From positions 4,752,501-4,816,500 of the forward strand of contig NZ_CP133605.1 in the NCBI RefSeq assembly GCF_031199965.1: a DNA stretch of 64,000 nt, written 5' to 3'. The DNA is from Paenibacillus sp. D2_2. GTDB taxonomy: Bacteria > Bacillota > Bacilli > Paenibacillales > Paenibacillaceae. A program made the position numbers and the translations under genes. How positions within the stretch are numbered: the stretch's first letter is position 1; every line of letters begins with the position of its first letter. The notes beneath the pieces are model-generated. The model saw only the letters and a program-made list of their open reading frames with translations, was not told the origin of the DNA and searched no databases. Below are positions 55,698-62,219 of the stretch, one piece after another.

Positions 55698-56347
55698 ATC
55701 CCTGAACTCCTTGTTATCATTTGCTCATACTCTTCATATAGCCAACTTAATAATTGAGCGCCTATCCTACCGGATGTATTCCTCGAGTGTGAATAACCAA
55801 GCAAATTATTACCAGAATGAACTAGTATCGTTCCTTTCGTGCTGTTCCGATCAATATAAGTGATAGGTTCACCGCCTGGTAATGTCAGCAACACTTCCGC
55901 ATGCGGCGGAAGTGGATGATGTCCACGGGCAAAAAATCCGGATACTCCTTTGTTATAGGTCAAATCATCCGGGTCTACCCCTGCAAAAATGGAATGCGGC
56001 TTGACTACAGTGACGGTATAATCGCGATGATTCCGAATCGTCTTGGGAACAAATTGCGAGCCTCCCGGAAGCCACGAGGAAAATAAATTCCCGCTGAACA
56101 CTAATATTTTCCCTTGATCGAGGAATTCCCTGACCTGAGCGCTTTGCCAGCTCATTAACTCCTGGTCCACATAATTATCGATAACCAGAAATTTATGAAT
56201 GGATAAGTCATAATCCGGCAAACGATACATATCCAACACAGAAATACCAAGGTCCTGCTGGAGCGCAGTCGCGGTCTGGGTACTAAAATAAGTTCCAGAA
56301 TTCAGTAGTAGTAGATCAGCTGGATGTTTCAAATGGTTATCGTTCAT
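55694..56347 (-). CDS. Amidotransferase-like (flavodoxin-type fold) protein, first copy
   Basis: The 217-residue protein has LLLLNSGTYFSTQTATALQQ, LVIDNYVDQELMSW and LDQGKILVFSGNLFSSWLPG, a class I amidotransferase-like layout with serine/asparagine rather than cysteine at the elbow. Histidines cluster in FFARGHHPLPPHAEVLL. It is a paralogue of the next gene. It is coupled to the FmdE-like gene by an ATGA overlap and a GGAGG. The Fur-box operon context suggests handling of an imported metal complex; this is inference only. Confidence 0.6.
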   Translation of the reverse strand: MNDNHLKHPADLLLLNSGTYFSTQTATALQQDLGISVLDMYRLPDYDLSIHKFLVIDNYVDQELMSWQSAQVREFLDQGKILVFSGNLFSSWLPGGSQFVPKTIRNHRDYTVTVVKPHSIFAGVDPDDLTYNKGVSGFFARGHHPLPPHAEVLLTLPGGEPITYIDRNSTKGTILVHSGNNLLGYSHSRNTSGRIGAQLLSWLYEEYEQMITRSSGI

Positions 56348-56868
56348 TGGAGCCTCCTTATGTACAGCAGCTCATGCAGAGGCAACTCCAGCGCACGCTT
56401 GCAGCATTTTTCTTTTAAAAGTTTATTTGCCTCATGTTCGGATTCTGTCATCGAACCTTCGCGCCCCTTCTTCAAATACTCATAAAAAATGGGTGGAAGA
56501 AAATCTTCCTTAAGCGTGACTTCGACAGCAGCCCCCTCCTGATTTGAAATCACAAAAGAGTATGATTGGGAACGATATGGATCGTACTGGCCCCGCGGAT
56601 AATTTGTGTCCACCTTGTAGGCTTGGCGAGTCACTGCCCGGGTAACGAACTCATATACATCGCGAAATCCTGGTCCGCCATGCCCCGATAAGATGAATAT
56701 ATCCTTTCGATCTGGAATTCCATCCCGGTATAATTCAGCAAAAGCAACTTGCAAAACTCTAAAGCCAACAGCCAAAGCCATCAAAGCAGCACTGCCATGA
56801 TATTTGCGAACTTCTGAAAAATGAATCTCTATCATTTCATTATGATCACGAATCTGAATGACTGACAT
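56344..56868 (-). CDS. FmdE-like protein, first gene of the Fur-box operon
   Basis: The 174-residue protein has HFSEVRKYHGSAALMALAVG followed by FRVLQVAFAEL and, about 20 residues on, DIFILSGHGGPGFRDVYEFV. The order of an HG-type loop, a GFR helix and a second glycine-rich loop resembles the FmdE family (formylmethanofuran dehydrogenase subunit E-like), which binds metal near a conserved FHGH-type motif. The match is partial, so the call is tentative. No cysteine-rich zinc ribbon is present apart from a CC pair (KEKCCKRALELP). GGGGAG lies seven bases before the ATG, with a Fur-like box 55 bases further up. Confidence 0.55.
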   Translation of the reverse strand: MSVIQIRDHNEMIEIHFSEVRKYHGSAALMALAVGFRVLQVAFAELYRDGIPDRKDIFILSGHGGPGFRDVYEFVTRAVTRQAYKVDTNYPRGQYDPYRSQSYSFVISNQEGAAVEVTLKEDFLPPIFYEYLKKGREGSMTESEHEANKLLKEKCCKRALELPLHELLYIRRLQ

Positions 56869-56924
56869 AGAAGCGCTCCCCTTCTCAGCAATATATTTAA
56901 AATCATAACTATCATAATTTAATT

Positions 56925-56943
56925 GAGAATGATTATCAATATC
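56925..56943 (-). promoter_or_regulatory. Fur-like operator of the transporter operon
   Basis: GAGAATGATTATCAATATC matches the 19-bp Fur consensus at about 16 positions. It sits immediately downstream of a possible promoter, where a bound repressor would block initiation. Confidence 0.7.
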
Positions 56944-56970
56944 AATATATTTAGTTCACATATCTGTCAA
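56944..56970 (-). promoter_or_regulatory. Candidate promoter of the Fur-box operon
   Basis: On the minus strand TTGACA (56970-56965) and TATATT (56949-56944), separated by 15 bases, a little short of the ideal 17. Confidence 0.5.
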
Positions 56971-57045
56971 TTTTCACTTACTGTGCCTTTTGAATGCTAT
57001 TGGGATCGCGTATATTGTGGGATAGACCTATGTACTGCGATTAAC

Positions 57046-57078
57046 AAAAAACGGAGATGCTCACAGCATCCCCGTTTT
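57046..57078. terminator. Terminator after the cupin gene
   Basis: AAAACGGAGATGCT, loop CAC, AGCATCCCCGTTTT, with A and T runs on both sides. Confidence 0.8.
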
Positions 57079-57128
57079 CATGGTTATATCGTATATACAT
57101 AGACTAAGACTTATCCTAACCTCTTACA

Positions 57129-57470
57129 TCATATTTCTTGGGCGTATCTTTCGTCTGGAATCGAGTTAAGCAAGACGTAAAGACTTGTAGGCTTGGACCC
57201 TGTGCAGCGGAAGGAAAAGACTTCATCCCCCTCGCAGCGGACGACATCGCCTTCCGAGACAGCCGTATCCTGTCCGTCTGTCGTGACAATACCCTCTCCT
57301 TGCAGAACCGTCAAATACACGACCGCTCCCGGATGACGATGGGCAGGAAGCTGCTGTCCAGGCATAAAGTTCAGCATAAATATAAGGCTTTGCTGATCCT
57401 TGAATACGATCCTTTTCGTAAATTTCTCATTGTTATATTCAATACGTTCTTTTAACGCGATTTTTTCCAT
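57129..57470 (-). CDS. Cupin-domain protein
   Basis: The 113-residue single-domain cupin has the metal-binding motif 1 as PGQQLPAHRHPGAVVYLTVLQG and motif 2 as AVSEGDVVRCEGDEVFSFRC. In motif 2 the usual histidine is replaced, leaving two histidines and a glutamine/tyrosine set in motif 1. Cupins of this size serve as small sensors or enzymes; no substrate is evident. AGGAG precedes the ATG. It is a single gene, closed by a terminator, between the Fur-box operon and metY. Confidence 0.82.
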   Translation of the reverse strand: MEKIALKERIEYNNEKFTKRIVFKDQQSLIFMLNFMPGQQLPAHRHPGAVVYLTVLQGEGIVTTDGQDTAVSEGDVVRCEGDEVFSFRCTGSKPTSLYVLLNSIPDERYAQEI

Positions 57471-57488
57471 ACTCGTTCACTCCTGTCC

Positions 57489-57504
57489 AGATGTGTATAA
57501 GAGA
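57489..57504 (+). other. 16-base match to the Tn5 mosaic end used in sequencing adapters
   Basis: AGATGTGTATAAGAGA equals the first 16 of the 19 bases of the Tn5 mosaic end; the last three differ. It lies just upstream of the cupin ribosome site. See findings. Confidence 0.5.
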
Positions 57505-57625
57505 TCTTCTCCTCTCTATCGTAGGCCGCAAACAAAGCAAAGATTGTGATTCCATACACATCTTTTTTGACATATATGTAACAAGTCAGGAGTTTCACGA
57601 TATAAAGTTATCCATGCTGAGAATA

Positions 57626-57669
57626 TAAAACAAGCCGCTACCTGAGAATCCGATAGCGGCTTTGTTTTA
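57626..57669. terminator. Terminator of metY
   Basis: AAAACAAGCCGCTA and TAGCGGCTTTGTTTT form a long stem with a 13-base loop. Confidence 0.85.
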
Positions 57670-57690
57670 TTTTATAGAAATTATATAAGA

Positions 57691-58983
57691 TTAGTTCTGA
57701 CTTGCGGCAATCGCCTGCTCCAAATCATAAAGAATATCGTCAATGGATTCGGTACCAATCGATACGCGAATAAGCCCTGGAGTAACGCCGGCACCCGCCT
57801 GCTCTTCCTCTGTCAGCTGCTGATGCGTCGTACTGGCCGGATGGATAATCAAGGACTTAGAATCGCCGACATTAGCCAAGTGGGAGAACAGCTTCACACT
57901 ATCGATCAATTTCTTACCAGCTTCCACGCCACCCTTGATTCCGAAAGTCATGATCGCGCCCTGCCCCTTAGGCAGATACTTCTGTGCCAGTTCATAGGAT
58001 TCATGACTAGGCAGGCCAGGATAGCTGACCCATTCTACTTGTTCATGGGCTTCGAGGAACTGTGCTACCTTCAGCGCATTCTGACTGTGGCGCTCTACGC
58101 GCAGGTGCAGCGTCTCCAATCCTTGCAGCAGCAGCCACGCATTAAATGGTGATAAGGATGCGCCGAGATCGCGCAGCAATTGTACACGAGCCTTGGTAAT
58201 ATATGCAACTGGTCCGAGCGCTTCAGCATAAACAATGCCGTGGTAGCTTGGGTCTGGCTCGGTCAGGCCTGGGAACTTGCCGCTCGCTTTCCAGTCGAAT
58301 TTACCACTGTCTACGATAACTCCGCCAATTGAAGTACCATGGCCACCGATAAATTTCGTAGCCGAATGTACGACAATGTCCGCGCCGAAATCGATAGGAC
58401 GAAGCAGATACGGACTTGGGAAAGTGTTATCCACGATCAATGGAATCCCATTCTCATGAGCGATTGCAGCTACAGCTTCGATATCTAGCACATCACATTT
58501 CGGATTGCCAAGAGTCTCGGCATACAGTGCCTTGGTCTTATCCGTAATCGCCGCGCGGAAGTTCTCCGGATTGGAAGCATCGACGAACTTCACTTTGATA
58601 CCCAGCTTGGCTAGCGTGGTAGAGAACAGATTATAGGTACCACCATATAGAGTCGTAGACGATACAATTTCATCTCCAGCACCTGCGATGTTCAAGATCG
58701 AGAATGTAATCGCCGCTTGACCCGATGCCGTAGACAATGCGCCAACGCCGCCCTCTAGCTCAGCTACACGCTTCTCGAATACATCATTCGTCGGGTTCAT
58801 AATACGGGTATAGATATTGCCGAATTCCTTCAGACCGAACAGATTCGCAGCGTGCTCCGTATCACGGAACCCGTAGGAAGTAGTTTGGTACAGAGGTACT
58901 GCCCGGGAATAAGTTGTTGGATCAAGTTCTTGCCCGGCATGAATCGCCAGAGTTTCAGGTGCAAATTTACGCTCATCAGACAT
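57691..58983 (-). CDS. metY: O-acetylhomoserine sulfhydrylase (aminocarboxypropyltransferase)
   Basis: The 430-residue PLP enzyme has TLAIHAGQELDPTTYSRAVP, the phosphate-site YTRIMNPTND, the ring-stacking SSTTLYGGTYNLF, and the Schiff-base lysine in HSATKFIGGHG (about residue 208). The additional FGADIVV and the length near 430 are typical of the O-acetylhomoserine branch rather than cystathionine gamma-synthase. It makes homocysteine from O-acetylhomoserine and sulfide for methionine synthesis. GGAGG precedes the ATG. No S-box or T-box leader was found upstream. Confidence 0.93.
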   Translation of the reverse strand: MSDERKFAPETLAIHAGQELDPTTYSRAVPLYQTTSYGFRDTEHAANLFGLKEFGNIYTRIMNPTNDVFEKRVAELEGGVGALSTASGQAAITFSILNIAGAGDEIVSSTTLYGGTYNLFSTTLAKLGIKVKFVDASNPENFRAAITDKTKALYAETLGNPKCDVLDIEAVAAIAHENGIPLIVDNTFPSPYLLRPIDFGADIVVHSATKFIGGHGTSIGGVIVDSGKFDWKASGKFPGLTEPDPSYHGIVYAEALGPVAYITKARVQLLRDLGASLSPFNAWLLLQGLETLHLRVERHSQNALKVAQFLEAHEQVEWVSYPGLPSHESYELAQKYLPKGQGAIMTFGIKGGVEAGKKLIDSVKLFSHLANVGDSKSLIIHPASTTHQQLTEEEQAGAGVTPGLIRVSIGTESIDDILYDLEQAIAASQN

Positions 58984-59103
58984 GGAAATTCCTCCTTTTT
59001 TAAGTACGAGATTAAAAACAATCGCATAAAATGTTTTTCATATTTTCTCACATAATGCCTCATTTGAAAACTATAAATCCGATAATTTTTATCTGAATTA
59101 TTA

Positions 59104-59130
59104 AAAAGGCTGCCGATTACCGGCAGCCCT
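59104..59130 (-). terminator. Terminator of the ECF-sigma/ABC operon
   Basis: On the minus strand GGCTGCCG, loop GTAAT, CGGCAGCC, then five Ts, 35 bases after the stop at 59166. Confidence 0.8.
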
Positions 59131-59165
59131 TGTTATTAAGACAAAAATTAAACTGGATTCTGTTC

Positions 59166-60026
59166 TCACTTACTTCGAGTAAATTTGCGAATGAAATAAG
59201 CATCCTCCATCGTTGGTGGAACCTCATCCCAGCCGTAAAACGGCGCTTCTGCGGCTACAATCCGCAAGGTCATCATCCCGTCACCTAGCTCGCGGAACTC
59301 TATAATGCTGCGGTCTGTCGTGAAATATAACTGGAACTGTTCCTTTGTTATCCGGCCCTGCCATACTTTAAATGGCAAATTGGATAACCAACTCTCTCGA
59401 TTCCCGTAAAATCCAGCCTGACCGTGATCCAGCCAGAGTCAGCCGGTCGGCGGCCGCTTCCCATTCACCAAGCTCATGAACCGCAGCTATTATTGTCCGT
59501 CCCTCTGCGTATTTATTCAAATAAGCAATGGCAAGCTTGCGCTCTGCGGAATCCATGCCATTCAGCGGTTCATCCAGAAAGAGAAATTGCGGTGAGGCCA
59601 GCAAAGATTGGGCGATAGCAATCCGTCGTTGTACTCCTGCGGACAAGCGCTTGATGCGCGTATTACGAAATGTAGACAATCGGAAATCCTCAATTAAAGC
59701 TTCTATCTGTTCAAGGTGGTACATTCCCTTAAGCTCTCCCAAGTACTTGAGTAGCTTGTATACCGTCATATCTTGATACAGTTCGATATCGGTAGGGACA
59801 TAGCCAATTTGACTACGTAACAGAGGAAGGGTCTCCTTGGCGGAACGTCCATCGTATTGAATATTACCACCTCGTGGTAGCTGCACCGTCGCCAGCAATT
59901 CCAGTAGCGTCGATTTACCTGCTCCATTCGCCCCAACGAGTAAGGTAATCCCCCGGGTAATCCGTAATTCATGAATGCGAAGAGAGAAATCCCGACCTGC
60001 TGATCTAATCTCTCAATCGTAATCAT
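59166..60026 (-). pseudogene. ABC exporter ATPase, with two frame breaks
   Basis: Reconstructed length is about 287 residues. The N-terminus MITIERLDQQVG runs into another frame; one base added to the CCC of 59991-59993 gives FSLRIHELRITRG and Walker A LLVGANGAGKSTLLELLATV. The signature is RLSAGVQRRIAIAQSLL and Walker B is FLFLDEPLNGMD, with the switch histidine in AAVHELGEW. Near 59391-59399 a change in the AG/CT dinucleotide run splits off the tail LPFKVWQGRITKEQ. That tail ends TMEDAYFIRKF, the usual end of this exporter type. The family drives export of lipids, peptides or antibiotics; substrate unknown. Confidence 0.8.
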
Positions 60027-60875
60027 AGGTACCATAACTCCCGCTTGCTCCAGACTGGATGATTCTACTACGGTAATAGGAACGAACTAATAATATCAAC
60101 CCTATGAGTAGCATTAACCCGTCAAGCGCAGCCCCATATTCCATTCTGAAATGGTGGCCATAGACATTCTCATTGAATATGAACCAGATCACGTAGACCG
60201 AACTAGCGCAAATGACCCCCATCTTAATCCCTCTACGAAATAACACATACATGGCAATCCCGCCGATCAGCAGGGAAATTCCAAGCCACTGCAGTAAAAA
60301 CGGAATAAACGGGATATAATACTCCCGACCACAGAAATACGGATACCCACAATCGCTGAACTAATCAGAGCCCAGCTTAGGATGAGCCCCATGACCATCA
60401 GCATCCTGCTATACAGTACCAAAGCCGGTGGATATGGGGTTATGCTCTCTACGGCTCGCATCCCTGGGTTCCAGGAACGGTAGCTGAACAGCATGCAGGC
60501 GATAAGTAGAAGCGGTGTAATCACAGGAAACAGACTGGTTGGCATAAGATCACCAAGAATAAAGTTACTCAGAGGACGCTTTGGGTCCACCAGTAGAATT
60601 AGCATCAGAAATACGGCTGATCCTGTTAGTACAAGCGTCTTCCAGTTCATCAGGAACTGGCTGCGCAACAGTCTCCATAGGGAGGGCTCTTCTACTTGCG
60701 TATTGAACTGCAGGGACTTGGCCTGACTAGCTCTCAGTGCATCGAATTCCGGCTGCAGGGCAGCAATCAGGGCCGCTGTCTCTGCTAGGGAAGGCGCCGG
60801 CATAACCGCTTGGCGTAGCGGCTCAGACAGCTCCTGCTCCAATTGCTTCAATTCCTGGTCAATGGAAGATCTCAT
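60013..60875 (-). pseudogene. Membrane protein of the ECF/ABC operon, frameshifted
   Basis: About 287 residues when rejoined. A cytosolic N-terminal part of about 90 residues (DQELKQLEQELSEPL; SLAETAALIAALQPEFDAL) is followed by six membrane helices (TLVLTGSAVFLMLILLVD; FPVITPLLLIACMLF; LLIGGIAMYVLFRRG). The frame is lost after VGIRISVV; adding one base at the CCC of 60324-60326 continues as GREYYIPFIPFLLQWLG. The soluble head upstream of membrane helices, encoded directly after an ECF sigma factor, makes a combined anti-sigma and transporter role possible. That is inference. ATG 60875 lies inside the sigma gene's 3' end. Confidence 0.72.
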
Positions 60876-61476
60876 GCTGAAGCACCTCTCTTTCTTGTTT
60901 CTTCTCAGGTTCTCTAAATTCCGATATATGAATCTCATCACGCTTGGCAAGCACTCGCTTTAATTTGCGCAGCGCACCGTATAGATGCGATTTGACAATG
61001 CTGAGCGGAATGTCCAGCAACTCAGCAATCTCCTGCAACTTGAGGTCATGAAAGAAACGCATGCGAACAACCTCTTGTTGGATCTCAGGTAACCATTCCA
61101 ACGATTCGACAACAACCTTGGCCTGTTCCTGCTTCTCTAAAAGCTCATCAGCCCCAGGAGAAGGGTCAGCCTCCTCCCGCATCTCTATAGTAGCCGTCTG
61201 CTCAGATCGGTAAGAAGCGGTACGCCAGTAGTCCCGGCATAAATTAAGAGCTACCTTGTATAGCCAGGGACGCAGTTGCTCCACCTCGCCATATCTCTGT
61301 AAATGCCGGATTAAGCGAATGAACGTCTCTTGGACGATATCTTCCGCCTTATTTCGATCCTTAAGCTGCTGTGCAACATAGCTAAGCAGCGGGCCATGAT
61401 ATCGTGTCACCAGCAGCTCGAATGCTTCCTGATCTCCTTCGGCCATTTGCTGTGCCAATTGTTGATCGGATATCAT
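60859..61476 (-). CDS. ECF RNA polymerase sigma factor
   Basis: The 205-residue protein has region 2 with KAEDIVQETFIRLIRHLQRYG, the core-binding and -10 recognition helices. Region 4 reads MRFFHDLKLQEIAELLDIPLS with IVKSHLYGALRKLKRVL. ATG 61476 follows GAGGGG; an earlier in-frame ATG would overlap the upstream permease. A tail of about 25 charged residues follows region 4. It is embedded in the middle of an ABC-exporter operon, with overlap into the downstream membrane gene. No ECF promoter could be located because the operon start lies beyond the window. Confidence 0.9.
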   Translation of the reverse strand: MISDQQLAQQMAEGDQEAFELLVTRYHGPLLSYVAQQLKDRNKAEDIVQETFIRLIRHLQRYGEVEQLRPWLYKVALNLCRDYWRTASYRSEQTATIEMREEADPSPGADELLEKQEQAKVVVESLEWLPEIQQEVVRMRFFHDLKLQEIAELLDIPLSIVKSHLYGALRKLKRVLAKRDEIHISEFREPEKKQEREVLQHEIFH

Positions 61477-61496
61477 TTCTTTCCCCTCTTCTTCCT

Positions 61497-62219
61497 CTAC
61501 TCTTCTTCTCTCCCGATCCATCTCTCCCGATAACCGATGAGCCAAATTGCTATACCCAGCAACAGAGCTGAGACAAGCAGCAGGACCGACCGATTGGTCG
61601 GAAAGGAAGCCTCTTGCGGCAAGTAAGCTGTGTACAGCGTGAATGATGATAACAGCCGACCGCCGCTAATCGTATCTAATATCCAAAGTGCAAAGCCAGC
61701 AATTAACCCTCCATATATGCTGCGAAAGACGATAATCCCCGCCAGAGTCAACGTGGTCAGCAGCAGGTAGGCAGGTAGAACTTGCATCAACAGTTCCGGC
61801 ATGCTTACCGTGCGGAATGCATCTTTTGTTCCGCTCCAATAATACATTCTCGTGCTTATCTCTCCATACTTGAATAGATAGACTATCATCCACAGCAGAC
61901 TGGCCAGCACGGATAGCAGTACCGCATTCAACCATTTACGCACGGCAATAAGCCGTAGTGATACGGGATAAGTGGAGATTATCTCCATTCCCCCGCCGCC
62001 AATTTCATGCTGGAACATTAGGATCGTAAACATGATCGTGAGCGGGAACATTCCCATCTCAGCAATGTAATTTACCGCCCGTGGCTTATCGGGCTGACCG
62101 GTTACAATCCCTAACAAATAGGAAATCAACAGAAAAATCGATAATAAGGCGACAGGCTGTTTTTGCAGCCTCCAGTCAAAACGGGAACCGCGACAGAAGT
62201 ATTTAAGCGCCATTCTCAT
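61497..62219 (-). CDS. ABC-2 type membrane subunit
   Basis: The 240-residue protein has six membrane helices and the pattern ALLSIFLLISYLLGIVTGQ, FPLTIMFTILMFQHEIGGGGMEI, STYPVSLRLIAVRKWLNAV, matching the early helices of ABC-2 permeases. HEIGGGGMEIISTYP is the likely ATPase-coupling segment. Its ATG overlaps the stop of the upstream large gene (ATGA), so the two subunits are translated together. The sigma gene follows 20 bases later. The substrate is unknown. Confidence 0.8.
   Translation of the reverse strand: MRMALKYFCRGSRFDWRLQKQPVALLSIFLLISYLLGIVTGQPDKPRAVNYIAEMGMFPLTIMFTILMFQHEIGGGGMEIISTYPVSLRLIAVRKWLNAVLLSVLASLLWMIVYLFKYGEISTRMYYWSGTKDAFRTVSMPELLMQVLPAYLLLTTLTLAGIIVFRSIYGGLIAGFALWILDTISGGRLLSSFTLYTAYLPQEASFPTNRSVLLLVSALLLGIAIWLIGYRERWIGREEE

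Noticed and set aside
58984..59103. Possible S-box or T-box leader upstream of metY
   Set aside because: The region is too short and lacks the conserved helices or the T-box sequence.
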